64,000 bases of DNA from Asinibacterium sp. OR53. Its GTDB lineage: Bacteria > Bacteroidota > Bacteroidia > Chitinophagales > Chitinophagaceae. The notes under the pieces were generated by a model. The model worked only from the letters and a program-made list of their open reading frames with translations, was not told the DNA's origin and ran no database searches. Location of the stretch: contig NZ_KI911562.1 in the NCBI RefSeq assembly GCF_000515315.1, positions 3,381,220-3,445,219 on the forward strand, written 5' to 3'. The translations under genes were made by a program, and so were the position numbers. This document shows, piece by piece, positions 25,739-34,246 of this stretch (position 1 is its first letter; the number at the start of each line of letters is the position of its first letter).

Positions 25739-26917
25739 TTAATTATAGACCTCGTAATTGTCCATCACCAGCGATGCGGCGCCCATCAGCTCTGCATTGG
25801 CGCCCATGGCAGATATCGATAATTTTACATTTTGCGCTAAGCGGGGTATACAATGCACATTCAGCGCCTGTTGGATCGGCGCTTCCCATACTTTACCGGC
25901 GTTCGCTCCTCTTCCGCTGATGATGACCATCTTCGGGTTGAGTATATGGATCAGTACCGCCACACCCCTTCCTATAGAGTAACCCACATCTGAAAGCAAC
26001 TCCGTAGCAAAAGCATCGCCTTTATTCGCCGCTTTGATGATCGCTTCAAAACCTGTTTCGGGATTATCCACAGAAAGATTTTCCAGCATCGATACCCTTC
26101 CTTCTTCCAAACCTTTGATGGCTTTCTCTAGTATGACCAACAACGAGGTCTCGGTTTCAAGACATCCCGTCTTACCACATTCACAAAGCTTGTTATTGGT
26201 GAAAAGCGGAATATGGCTGAATTCACCCGCGAACCCATTATCACCCCTGAACAATCGTCCGTTCAATATCATACCCAATCCTACTCCCCAACCCAGGTTT
26301 ATGACCAGTGTATTATCGTGGTACTTATGGGCTCCGAAACGCTGTTCGGCCAATGCAATCAGACTGGAATCGTTATCGATGAATACCTTGCAACCGGTTA
26401 CTTCTGCAATTGTTTCTGTGACAGTTTTTTCCTGGCTCTTTAAAAAAGTGTGGTTGATCCCTTTTTGGGCATCAACAAAACCAGGCATGGCAATGCCAAT
26501 ACCCGCAATCTTGGATGGCGCAATGCCCGATGCCTGAATAACTTTTTGTATTTCTTCGGAAAGCCTGGAAAGCGCCTGTTCATTATTGGCCAGCGGAAGA
26601 GAGATTTTGTCTACCTGTGTTACAAACCGGTGCGACATATCCATGATGGCGATCTTGGTAAGCAACTGGTCCATCGCCACAGATACTACATATAATGCGT
26701 CGGAAGTAATGGAATAGACAATGGGCCTTCTTCCTCCGGAAGAAACACCCAAATGATCTTCCACTACTACACCTTCGCTCACCAATTCGCCCAGCAGCTT
26801 ATTGGTAAGGGGGATGCTTTTGTCAATTTTGGCGCTCAGCTCGGTTCCCGAAAGCAGGCGCGAAAAGAAAAGCTCCTTGATAATTTGTCTTCGGTAGCGG
26901 CTTTTTTTCGTAGTCAT
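25739..26917 (-). CDS. ROK-family transcriptional regulator (NagC/XylR type)
   Basis: 392 residues from the ATG at 26917; the longer frame uses a TTG at 26929. An N-terminal winged helix (about 5-70: KKSRYRRQIIKELFF...SGTELSAKIDKSIPLTNKLLGELVSEGVV, SSGGRRPIVY) precedes the ROK sugar-kinase-like domain. This holds GIGIAMPGFVD, IDNDSSLIALAEQRFG, LVINLGWGVGLGMILNGRLFRGDNGFAGEFSHIPL and the zinc motif C-E-C-G-K-T-G-C-L-E. ROK repressors release DNA on binding a sugar or sugar phosphate. As first gene ahead of susC it is the likely regulator of this locus. A 36-bp inverted repeat just upstream may be its operator. Confidence 0.88.
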   Translation of the reverse strand: MTTKKSRYRRQIIKELFFSRLLSGTELSAKIDKSIPLTNKLLGELVSEGVVVEDHLGVSSGGRRPIVYSITSDALYVVSVAMDQLLTKIAIMDMSHRFVTQVDKISLPLANNEQALSRLSEEIQKVIQASGIAPSKIAGIGIAMPGFVDAQKGINHTFLKSQEKTVTETIAEVTGCKVFIDNDSSLIALAEQRFGAHKYHDNTLVINLGWGVGLGMILNGRLFRGDNGFAGEFSHIPLFTNNKLCECGKTGCLETETSLLVILEKAIKGLEEGRVSMLENLSVDNPETGFEAIIKAANKGDAFATELLSDVGYSIGRGVAVLIHILNPKMVIISGRGANAGKVWEAPIQQALNVHCIPRLAQNVKLSISAMGANAELMGAASLVMDNYEVYN

Positions 26918-26925
26918 GCAAGCAG

Positions 26926-26961
26926 CCAAACATTGTAAATTATTTTATCATTAATGTTTGG
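26926..26961. promoter_or_regulatory. Candidate operator: 9-bp inverted repeat before the ROK gene
   Basis: CCAAACATT at 26926-26934 and AATGTTTGG at 26953-26961 are perfect reverse complements separated by 18 AT-rich bases. The nearest edge is 9 bp from the ROK start codon. On the minus strand the proximal arm includes AATGTTTG, one base off the -7 consensus, so a repressor bound here could block the promoter of the ROK-susCD transcript. The remainder of 26962-27130 is AT-rich without a recognised feature. Confidence 0.5.
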
Positions 26962-27130
26962 AATTTTAAAAGTAGGTAAAACTTCATAAAATTTTTAAAA
27001 AGTTTTGTTTTAAAGGATTTTTTAAGGTCGGGCTATCCCAATCCGGTCAACCGACTCGTTATTCGTATCTAAAGCATCCATAAACTATATAGAGATCCAG
27101 GAACATAATAGCCTGGTCGGTGGCACTAAA

Positions 27131-28357
27131 CTAAATGGCGTCTGCTTTCTTTTGGATGGATTGTTTTTCAGCAGTGGTCTTTGCCAACGACGAAGCACGC
27201 TGAAAATGCTGCTTCGCTTTTTCATTATCGATGTGCAGGTACAACTCCCCCAATAACAGGTAATAGAAGCGATCACCGGTGAGGTTCAGTTTTTCTGCCT
27301 CCTGTATAGCAGCCGGCTTCCCGTATACTTTTGAAAAGGCATAGGTCCTGTTCAGTGCAGCAACCGGCGAATAAGCTAATTGCAACAAGCGGTTGTACAA
27401 CTGCAGGACCTTATTCCATTTTTCTTCCGAGTCGTCTTGCTGCGTATGCCAGTAAGCGATGGCTGCCTCGAGATGATAGGCAGACAGTTCATTTTCACCC
27501 GAAGCACATTGCAGGAAATAACCTCCTTTGCTGATCAGGTCGGTATTCCAAAGGCTGGCATCCTGATCGGCATACAATACCAGTTCGCCATCCTTATCAA
27601 TACGTGCATCAAACCGGGAAGCGTGGAAACACATGAGCGACATGAGGGCGTTGACCGCAGGTTTATTCGTGCTGTTGTTTTCAATCAGCATTGTACAGAG
27701 CCGTATCGCTTCCAGGCAGAGGTCTTTACGTAGTGTATGGTCTCCTCCCGCAGCATAATATCCTTCGTTGAACAGCAGGTAAATGGTTTTCAACACCGCC
27801 GATAAGCGCTCTTCCATTTCGCCGGCAGAAGGTAATTCAACAGCAATATGTGCTTCTCGCAATTTTTCCTTTGCCCGGTACAATCGCTTGTTGACGGTTT
27901 CTTTATTCGTAAGAAAAGCGCGGGCGATCTCTTCAATACCAAAACCGGACAGAATACGCAATGACAGACCGATCTGTGCTTCGGGCGGAAGTGCAGGATG
28001 ACAAACCGCAAACATCATCTGCAACTGGCTGTCGATGATGTTACGGGGCGAGAGGTCTATATCGGCTTCCTGCCATTCCGGGTTAACATTCTTTATCTGC
28101 GGAACAACTTTATTTTCAAAAATCTCCTTCCGGTGCATGGCATTCTTTGCTTTATTCTTTGCTACCTGGTAAAGCCATGCAACGGGATTAGCGGGCACCC
28201 CTTCCACACCCCAGCTTTGTGTTGCGGTAAGAAAAGTATCGCTGGCAATATCCTCGGCCAATGCCACCTGGCTCAACCCAAAATACTTACAAAGCACCGA
28301 GACGATCTTCCTGTATTCTGTCCGGAATAAATGCGGTATCAGTCCATCTTTGTTCAT
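27131..28357 (-). CDS. ECF42-type RNA polymerase sigma factor (DUF6596-containing)
   Basis: 408 residues, far longer than ordinary ECF sigmas. Sigma2 (about 10-75: LCKYFGLSQVALAEDIASDTFLTA, PVAWLYQVAKNKA) and sigma4 (about 105-165: LSLRILSGFGIEEIARAFLTNKETVNKRLYRAKEKLRE) are followed by the conserved ECF42 segment YLLFNEGYYAAGG and a C-terminal helical TPR-like extension. Members of this group have no classical anti-sigma factor and are paired with DGPF/YciI proteins. Here that gene lies directly upstream and its stop overlaps this start by 4 bp (28354-28357). Targets are unknown. Confidence 0.9.
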   Translation of the reverse strand: MNKDGLIPHLFRTEYRKIVSVLCKYFGLSQVALAEDIASDTFLTATQSWGVEGVPANPVAWLYQVAKNKAKNAMHRKEIFENKVVPQIKNVNPEWQEADIDLSPRNIIDSQLQMMFAVCHPALPPEAQIGLSLRILSGFGIEEIARAFLTNKETVNKRLYRAKEKLREAHIAVELPSAGEMEERLSAVLKTIYLLFNEGYYAAGGDHTLRKDLCLEAIRLCTMLIENNSTNKPAVNALMSLMCFHASRFDARIDKDGELVLYADQDASLWNTDLISKGGYFLQCASGENELSAYHLEAAIAYWHTQQDDSEEKWNKVLQLYNRLLQLAYSPVAALNRTYAFSKVYGKPAAIQEAEKLNLTGDRFYYLLLGELYLHIDNEKAKQHFQRASSLAKTTAEKQSIQKKADAI

Positions 28358-28704
28358 GTGCGCACCGATACCACTTTGCGTACTTCTACACTATTGCCAT
28401 CACCCTTTAATATGGGGCATTCTTTGGCAATGGCCACTGCATCATCAAAATCTTTTGCCTTGATGGTGATGAAGCCGGCCAGCGACTCTTTGATCTCTAC
28501 AAAGGGTCCGTCGGTCATGAGTTGTCCGGGTTTCAGTACCCTGCCTTCGGTAGACAATCCTTTACCGCCAACAAATTGGTTACGGGCAGCAATACTGCCT
28601 ACCCAATCCTGGTACCACTGCATGTACACCTGCAATTGTTCGGGCGATGGTTGCGCCTCCTTGGTTAGCAGGTCGAGGCGCATTAATATCAAATACTCTT
28701 CCAT
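28354..28704 (-). CDS. YciI/DGPF-domain protein, partner of the ECF42 sigma factor
   Basis: 116 residues covering a single YCII domain with the motif T-D-G-P-F-V-E-I-K-E (about residues 64-73), the D-G-P-F motif after which the family is named. The fold is ferredoxin-like; no enzymatic activity is established. Consistent genomic pairing with ECF42 sigma factors suggests a role in their signalling. Translation is coupled to the sigma gene by a 4-bp start/stop overlap. ATG at 28704. Confidence 0.9.
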   Translation of the reverse strand: MEEYLILMRLDLLTKEAQPSPEQLQVYMQWYQDWVGSIAARNQFVGGKGLSTEGRVLKPGQLMTDGPFVEIKESLAGFITIKAKDFDDAVAIAKECPILKGDGNSVEVRKVVSVRT

Positions 28705-28829
28705 AGTAATTTCGATTGAACTGTGAAAAAATCATTTTTAAACTGGTAGATCAGAACGCTGATGCTTTCACCCACATCTGTAAAATAACCATTGGGTGTA
28801 ATAAAGTTAAACACGCTGTGCCTTCTCAT
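28689..28829 (-). CDS. Short upstream ORF overlapping the DGPF gene start
   Basis: 46 codons from ATG 28829 to TGA 28689, ending 16 bases inside the DGPF gene in another frame. The product starts MRRHSVFNFITPNGYFTDVG and is not recognised. It could be a translated upstream ORF affecting the DGPF-sigma pair, or a chance frame in an AT-rich leader. Confidence 0.2.
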   Translation of the reverse strand: MRRHSVFNFITPNGYFTDVGESISVLIYQFKNDFFTVQSKLLWKSI

Positions 28830-29004
28830 AATAAAGATTTTTAGGGTTAAGAAAACGGCTTCCTATTTATAACAAACGGGGAGAACGGTTTTGGACAGCG
28901 CCGGTCGTATCCGGCCCTTAAAAATGTCGTTTTTGCACCCTTAGATTATCTGGCTTGTTGAGTAGGTTTGTCTTGCATATCAATCATTCAATTAAAATAC
29001 TCCT
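28830..29004. other. Divergent intergenic region between the DGPF-sigma pair and the VOC gene
   Basis: Together with the short ORF above this is a 300-bp gap. It contains a small GC hairpin (gccgg / ccggc around 28903-28919) and one convincing -7 promoter element at 28963. No other feature is seen. Confidence 0.5.
28963..28970 (+). promoter_or_regulatory. Candidate -7 promoter element for the PhnB-like VOC gene
   Basis: TAGGTTTG fits TAnnTTTG exactly and lies 34 bp before the start codon at 29005. A -33 TTTG is not at the ideal distance (the nearest is 27 bp upstream), so the assignment rests on the -7 element alone. Confidence 0.4.
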
Positions 29005-29481
29005 ATGCAAAAGATCACGCCCTTTTTATGGTTCAATGGCCGCGCCGAGGAAGCCATGCACTTTTATGTTTCTGTTTTCAAGGATGCGCAAGTAGGTCAG
29101 GTTTCCTATTATGGAGAAGCAGGGCCCGGTCCTAAAGGATCGGTAATGGTAGCCGGTTTTCAACTCAATGGCCAGCAATTTCTTGCACTGAATGGCGGAC
29201 CGGAATTTTCTTTCACACCTGCTGTTTCTTTTGTGGTGAATTGCGATACGCAGGAAGAGATAGACTATTACTGGGAAAAATTAGCTGCCGATGGAGGCAA
29301 GCACCAAGCCTGTGGATGGTTGCAGGACAAGTTCGGCCTTTCCTGGCAGATCGTACCGCCCATACTGAGTGAATTCATGCGGGGCATAGACGCCAAAAAA
29401 GCCAACCGTGTTATGCAGGCCATGCTTACAATGACCAAGATCAACATCGCCCTGCTGGAGAAAGCTTATGCAGGCGAGTGA
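29005..29481 (+). CDS. PhnB-like VOC-family protein
   Basis: 158 residues with the start typical of the PhnB/3-demethylubiquinone-methyltransferase-like VOC group: ITPFLWFNGRAEEAMHFYVSVFKDA, then GSVMVAGFQLNGQQFLALNGGPEFSFTPAVSFVVNCDTQEEIDYYWEKL and DKFGLSWQIVPPIL. These small proteins bind metals or ligands; no activity is assigned. Proteins of this group are often found beside ECF42/DGPF genes, as here on the opposite strand. Stop is 5 bp from the convergent phosphatase gene. Confidence 0.88.
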   Translation: MQKITPFLWFNGRAEEAMHFYVSVFKDAQVGQVSYYGEAGPGPKGSVMVAGFQLNGQQFLALNGGPEFSFTPAVSFVVNCDTQEEIDYYWEKLAADGGKHQACGWLQDKFGLSWQIVPPILSEFMRGIDAKKANRVMQAMLTMTKINIALLEKAYAGE

Positions 29482-29486
29482 GGATA

Positions 29487-30638
29487 TTATTTGTTGGCAT
29501 CTGCGGTTGCAATAGCAGTGGTGTGATTGCTAACCACCACCTCATTACCGGTTGTTTGCTGCGGCTGGTTTTTAGGTAATGCAATCGGACCTGCTACATT
29601 GTGTGTGGCAATGAATGTTTCACCCAGCAAATGAGATACAGTGGCAGCAACCTGCTTTTGGTGGTGTTGCTGCTTTTCTTTCATTTCACCTAAAGGTGCA
29701 ATGCCTGCTCCCAGCATGGCTATCCAGGTTTCGCCCGACCCTTTTACCCAGAATCCATGTCCCTTCCAGGAAGCACCTCTTCCCCTGCCATGATCGGTGG
29801 TGATGATGAACGTGGTATTATTCCTGTAAAAAGGATCTGTTTGCACATAATACCAGAGATCGGCAATCAGCATATCTACCTGGTGTGCTTTCTGTAAGTA
29901 AGTATCATACTGTCCCTTGTGCGCGAACTCGTCTGTTTCCCCGAATCCAAGGAAAAGCACCCTGGGATGTTTTTCTTCTATGTAAGATTTTGCGCTCTCA
30001 TAAGTAAGCATATCGTGCCGCGTATTCGATTGACCGGCAATATTTCGCTGTACCTGGTTGATGAGTATGTGCAAAGTATCTGTTGTTTCATCCAGCATTT
30101 CATACCCGCTGTTCACGGGAAAATCATTGTGCTTTTCGTCCAATATATAAGGCATCACATTCCATGAGCTGAAAGCGGCGATCCTGCCGGCATAAGCAGA
30201 TTGTTTGTTCAAGTATCCCAGTATATTTTGGTTCCTGTTTCGAACGGTTAAATTGGGGATGAACCGGTAATCGGCAAAGCCCGAAAGTATTTCATTGTAT
30301 CCGGGATAAGATATCTTATACAGGTTGGCTACATTCACGCGGTTATCATAAGCTCGGTTGCCTAATAATTGTCCGTTTTGCGCAATCACATTCCAGAAAA
30401 ACGGCAGCAATTTCCTGCGGCGTATTTCCATATCGGCATCCCAGAATGCTGTTTTCAGTAAGCTGGTATCTTTTACCAGTTCGGGGTCGGAGATCAGTGT
30501 GGCGTCAGCGCCGTTGAAGACTTCCTGCCACCTGAATCCATCGGTAGTAATGATGAATACATTGTGTGCAGCTGGCGTGTTTTGCGCTGCCAGTCCCAGA
30601 GCTAAGAACATGCAGCAGGCGCTGAAGAATGCTTTCAT
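29487..30638 (-). CDS. Exported alkaline-phosphatase-superfamily (sulfatase/phosphodiesterase-like) protein
   Basis: 383 residues, signal peptide ending LGLAAQN (about residue 20). Superfamily metal-site motifs: IITTDGFRWQEVF with Asp and nucleophile-position Thr (about 30-42), FLGFGETDEFAHKG with Asp and His, and FIITTDHGRGRG with Asp-His. This pattern fits type I phosphodiesterase/phosphoglycerate-mutase-like hydrolases better than classical sulfatases, which need a C/S-x-P-x-R maturation motif that is absent. Periplasmic; substrate unknown. It ends with a low-complexity QPQQTTGNEV tail. Confidence 0.82.
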   Translation of the reverse strand: MKAFFSACCMFLALGLAAQNTPAAHNVFIITTDGFRWQEVFNGADATLISDPELVKDTSLLKTAFWDADMEIRRRKLLPFFWNVIAQNGQLLGNRAYDNRVNVANLYKISYPGYNEILSGFADYRFIPNLTVRNRNQNILGYLNKQSAYAGRIAAFSSWNVMPYILDEKHNDFPVNSGYEMLDETTDTLHILINQVQRNIAGQSNTRHDMLTYESAKSYIEEKHPRVLFLGFGETDEFAHKGQYDTYLQKAHQVDMLIADLWYYVQTDPFYRNNTTFIITTDHGRGRGASWKGHGFWVKGSGETWIAMLGAGIAPLGEMKEKQQHHQKQVAATVSHLLGETFIATHNVAGPIALPKNQPQQTTGNEVVVSNHTTAIATADANK

Positions 30639-30721
30639 TGCGAAAGGTTTTACAAAGAACCTTCCTGAATGTAAAGCAGGCGTGAACAGTCGATTAAGTT
30701 AATGTTATTCAGGTAAAAGCA

Positions 30722-31600
30722 TCAGGATTTTTTTACCGTACGTTGTTGTTGTATGATGTAAAGGCCCGCCACCACCATCATCACACCCATCAACGTGTAA
30801 ATACCCAGCGGCTCATGCAGGGTAATGCTGGCAATGATGAACCCGAATACAGGACAAAGGAATAACCAGTACGATGCTTTCAGCGGGTTCACCGTTAGCA
30901 ACCACAACCAGCATTGTACCGCGCCGATGGATACCGGCAATGCCAGCCACACAACAGAGCCGATCAACCGGTAATCCCAGTTGTTTTGTTCATGGCGATA
31001 AGTGAACAACAATACCGGCAATAAAAAGATACCGCCCAACAGCGTTTGCCATCCATTGATGGTGAGCGTATTCAGGTCGTTCCATTTTTGCCGTGCATAA
31101 TAGATAGCGCCTACAGAATAACTCAGCATGCTGGCCAGCAATATCAATATGCCGTCGGTGCTGGCATAACTGTTTTCCAGCAACGGATAAGCCGCTACAA
31201 AAACACCGGCCATGCAGAGCAGCAGGCTGACAATATTTTTCACGGTCATTTTTTGCCCTAAAAAAAGCGTCGAGATAAAACTGATCATCACCGGGTTGGT
31301 AGCTGTTCCCAGGCTGCCGATACCAGCCGCAATTTTTTGCATGGCCAACACATATAAACCCAGGTAAATGCTGATGTTCAGCAACCCATAAATGATCAAT
31401 TGTTTCCATTCTTTTCCAACCGGCAATCTTTTACGGAAAACGCCATGCGACACGCCCAGCATCAGGAAGCTGGCCAGAAAAAAACGCGAAACGGCAATCA
31501 CAAAAGGCTGGGCCGATTGCAGTCCGAATTTGGTGGCAGCCGAAGCCGACGACCATAAAATGGCAAATATGATCCCTATCCAAATGAATTTCAGTCGCAT
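30722..31600 (-). CDS. EamA/DMT-family permease
   Basis: 292 residues with ten predicted membrane spans in two EamA repeats. The first starts KFIWIGIIFAILWSSASAATKFGLQ and ends AGVFVAAYPLL; the second contains LLASMLSYSVGAIYYARQKWN and ends LMGVMMVVAGLYIIQQQR with a positively charged tail. DMT permeases export or exchange metabolites; the substrate cannot be told. Divergent from the DoxX gene with 144 bp between starts, in which I see no clear promoter motif. Confidence 0.9.
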   Translation of the reverse strand: MRLKFIWIGIIFAILWSSASAATKFGLQSAQPFVIAVSRFFLASFLMLGVSHGVFRKRLPVGKEWKQLIIYGLLNISIYLGLYVLAMQKIAAGIGSLGTATNPVMISFISTLFLGQKMTVKNIVSLLLCMAGVFVAAYPLLENSYASTDGILILLASMLSYSVGAIYYARQKWNDLNTLTINGWQTLLGGIFLLPVLLFTYRHEQNNWDYRLIGSVVWLALPVSIGAVQCWLWLLTVNPLKASYWLFLCPVFGFIIASITLHEPLGIYTLMGVMMVVAGLYIIQQQRTVKKS

Positions 31601-31744
31601 GTATCTGAATTATAATCGTAAACGCTAAAAGAGGCGGCAAAGTTAAGTAATTGAGGAACCAAGATTTAACAATTGATCCTTGCATTTACGGCCATTCCGC
31701 AGTAACTTAACAAGTGGTTTTTGCCAATGCTAAAAAGCTGTAAC

Positions 31745-32179
31745 ATGAACCTCTTACACCGCCTCGACACCCCGCGCGACAGCCGGATGGTTTTCGCGCT
31801 CCTCCTCTTAAGATGCATATTGGGTATCTTACTTTGGTTCAAAGGACTCAGTTTTATCAGTCATTCACCTGAACTGGAAGTCCTGATAGGCACCAGCCGG
31901 TTTGCCGATCAGTCGCACTGGATCGCGGGATATGTTACCTGGTCGCACTTTTTTGGAGGTGTGATGATCTTACTGGGACTCTTTACCCGCTTCGCCATCA
32001 TTGTACAATTACCCGTACTCATCGGTGCTGTTTTCTTTGTACATGCGGCGCATGGCATCATGGGCATTGATACCCAGCCGGTATTATCCATACTGGTGCT
32101 CGTACTGATGATCTTTTACCTGGTAAAAGGGCCCGGTCCGCATTCGATGGACTGGCACATCAAAAAAATACTCCTTTAA
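31745..32179 (+). CDS. DoxX-family membrane protein
   Basis: 144 residues from ATG 31745; the frame is open to 31721, but MNLLHRLDTPRD is the more usual start. Four membrane segments: about residues 15-35 (FALLLLRCILGILLWFKGL), 58-80 (WSHFFGGVMILLGLFTRFA), 82-102 and 108-128 (VLSILVLVLMIFYLVKGPG). WSHFFGGVMILLGLFTR matches DoxX-type proteins. Function poorly defined (redox or respiratory links in other bacteria). The MFS gene follows 76 bp later on the same strand. Confidence 0.8.
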   Translation: MNLLHRLDTPRDSRMVFALLLLRCILGILLWFKGLSFISHSPELEVLIGTSRFADQSHWIAGYVTWSHFFGGVMILLGLFTRFAIIVQLPVLIGAVFFVHAAHGIMGIDTQPVLSILVLVLMIFYLVKGPGPHSMDWHIKKILL

Positions 32180-32255
32180 AAGAGCCGCTTTGCCGCACAA
32201 ATAATTTTACCGGATTCTTTGTTGTCATGACGGACATTCAACTTAATTTCCGTCC

Positions 32256-32912
32256 ATGGAACCCAAGCAAACCGCACTAAACCCCTTTTCTGGCTACCAG
32301 AAATTCATCATCGCCATGCTGGCGCTGCTGCAGTTTACCGTTATACTGGACTTCATGGTACTATCTCCTTTGGGGGATATATTGATGAAATCACTCGATA
32401 TCATCCCTGCCCGTTTCGGACTGGTCGTATCCAGTTATGCTTTCAGCGCCGGCATTTCCGGTATACTGGCAGCAGGCTTTGCCGATAAGATCGACAAATA
32501 CAATCTTTTTGTTTTCGGTTCTACCGTGGCCATTATCATGGTGCTGATCTATACGAATATTACGTCGATCCCTTTATGGCAGGTTATCCTCATCAACATG
32601 ATCATGTTCATGGGTATCATGAGCCGTATGATCCCGGCCACCACACTTACTACCAGCGTTCCGCAAATGAAAGACCGTGGCGCATTCATGAGTATCAATT
32701 CATCCCTTCAACAAATGGCTGGCGGATTTGCCGCCATCTGTGCGGGGCTGATCGTTACACAACCCACCAAGCACAGCCCATTGCAGCATTACAATATGCT
32801 GGGCTATGTAGTATCACTGGTGATTGTAATTTGTGCCTTCCTGGTATTCCGGGTGTACAAAATGGTAAAGGGTGAACAAGAAGGATATACTATTCCAGTT
32901 CAAGGCGGATAA
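32256..32912 (+). CDS. Half-size MFS transporter, apparently an internally deleted 12-TM protein
   Basis: 218 residues with about six membrane spans. Residues 1-79 are the normal start of an MFS drug-type transporter, TM1-TM2 and the loop motif GFADKIDK. From about residue 82 the sequence resembles the C-terminal half instead: YNLFVFGSTVAIIMVLIYTN, MFMGIMSRMIPATTLTTSVPQMKDRGAFMSINSSLQQMAGG and a terminal VFRVYKMVKG. Full-length relatives I recall have about 400 residues and a D-K-x-D loop at both junctions, so TM3-TM8 seem to be missing in frame. It overlaps the convergent GH29 gene by 23 bp. Whether it folds or transports is unknown. Confidence 0.7.
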   Translation: MEPKQTALNPFSGYQKFIIAMLALLQFTVILDFMVLSPLGDILMKSLDIIPARFGLVVSSYAFSAGISGILAAGFADKIDKYNLFVFGSTVAIIMVLIYTNITSIPLWQVILINMIMFMGIMSRMIPATTLTTSVPQMKDRGAFMSINSSLQQMAGGFAAICAGLIVTQPTKHSPLQHYNMLGYVVSLVIVICAFLVFRVYKMVKGEQEGYTIPVQGG

Positions 32913-34221
32913 TGGTATCGGGACCTGTTACATCAATCACATCTGTTGGTATGATCAACTGACCCGATTGCTGCTCCACTTTCAGAGCGCCTTTACCTGT
33001 AAACAAGGATGCATTTTTGATTCGCTGTTGCCATCCGTTGATCTCTATTTTATTGTTCCCGGGTCTTTTGAAAAGATGCAGGTAAACGAATTTGCCTTTC
33101 TGTGTACTCACACCCCAGGCCTGCGGAGCCACCGGTCCATTCCTGGTACCATAAACGCTTGCGCCGTATTGTTTCAACCATTGACCGGCAAGGGCCAGCG
33201 TGTCGGTGAATTCAGACTGGATGAGTCCATTGGGCATGGGCCCTATATTCAATAACAAATTAGCATTGCGTCCCGCAGCGCCTACCAATAGTTGAATCAC
33301 CTGCGCTACTGTTTTGTAGTTTCTGTCGGTGATATTATAACCCCAGGCGCCATTGAGGGTTTCACAGGTTTCCAACGGCAGTTGTGCAGAAGCTTTCTGA
33401 AAGCTCAGGCCTGATTTGTTCTCTCCGGGCAGGTCTCTTTCAAACATCTGGAAATCTTCTCCGTCCAACGGCGAAAGATGGTGGTTGTTCCCTATCATGC
33501 ATTGCGGTTGCAACTTATGAATGAGTCCATATATCTCATTATACTTCCAGTCTATCCGCGAACTCCTGTCATTCGATCCTTCGGGCGCGGTCTGGTCCCA
33601 ATGTCCATCAAACCAGATCGACATGATCTCTCCATAATTGGTGAGCAATTCAGTGAGTTGATTTTTCATGAACTGCAGGTAGGAAGCGTAATCGCTCTTC
33701 ACAGTACGGCCCGTTCCTTTCCCGGTTCTTCCTGTTTCATAAGGATAATCGTTGCGATACCAGTCGAGCAAAGAATAATACAATCCCAGTTTAATGCCTT
33801 GCTTCTTGCATTCTGCTGCCAGCTGTTTCAACACATCTTTACCATAAGGCGTATTGGTGATCTTCCAGTCGGAATACTTTGTATCCCAATTCGAAAATCC
33901 ATCGTGGTGCCGTGTGATGAATACAATGTATTTCATCCCTGCATTCTTCGCAGTACGTACCCATTGCACCGCATCGAAGTCCACCGGGTTGAAAGCCCTC
34001 AGTAACCTTTTGTAATCCTCTACTTTGATGTTGCGGTTGTTCATCACCCATTCGCCGTTGCCCAGCATGCTGGAAAGTCCCCAATGGATGAACATACCAT
34101 ATTTATTATCCTGGAACTGCTGCCTGGCATTCAGGTTATCGGGAGCCGGTTGATACGATTGGGCTTGCAAGGAAACGCATACACAGATCAGTGCAGCCAG
34201 TAAGTAGGAAGACCTGTACAT
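32890..34221 (-). CDS. Secreted GH29 alpha-L-fucosidase (intact copy)
   Basis: 443 residues, signal peptide ending CVSLQAQ. Catalytic barrel: YGMFIHWGLSSMLGNGEW, MKYIVFITRHHDGFSNWDT, nucleophile region IMSIWFDGHWDQ, CETLNGAWGYN, LLLNIGPMPNG, then the barrel-to-sandwich junction LAGQWLKQYGASVYGTR. A C-terminal beta-sandwich ends LELE. It hydrolyses alpha-L-fucosides outside the cytoplasm. It provides the internal comparison showing that the copy at 19.2-20.6 kb has TGA where this one has Trp. It lies 25 bp downstream of the S41 protease gene. Confidence 0.93.
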   Translation of the reverse strand: MYRSSYLLAALICVCVSLQAQSYQPAPDNLNARQQFQDNKYGMFIHWGLSSMLGNGEWVMNNRNIKVEDYKRLLRAFNPVDFDAVQWVRTAKNAGMKYIVFITRHHDGFSNWDTKYSDWKITNTPYGKDVLKQLAAECKKQGIKLGLYYSLLDWYRNDYPYETGRTGKGTGRTVKSDYASYLQFMKNQLTELLTNYGEIMSIWFDGHWDQTAPEGSNDRSSRIDWKYNEIYGLIHKLQPQCMIGNNHHLSPLDGEDFQMFERDLPGENKSGLSFQKASAQLPLETCETLNGAWGYNITDRNYKTVAQVIQLLVGAAGRNANLLLNIGPMPNGLIQSEFTDTLALAGQWLKQYGASVYGTRNGPVAPQAWGVSTQKGKFVYLHLFKRPGNNKIEINGWQQRIKNASLFTGKGALKVEQQSGQLIIPTDVIDVTGPDTIIRLELE

Positions 34222-34246
34222 CGATGATGGTTTTGTTTTGAAGAGA

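Noticed and set aside
28921..28970. ECF42-specific promoter (TGTCG motif) in front of the PhnB-like VOC gene
   Set aside because: A TGTCG sequence is present, but a full-consensus primary-sigma -7 element (TAGGTTTG) lies closer to the gene and no matching second ECF box was convincing.
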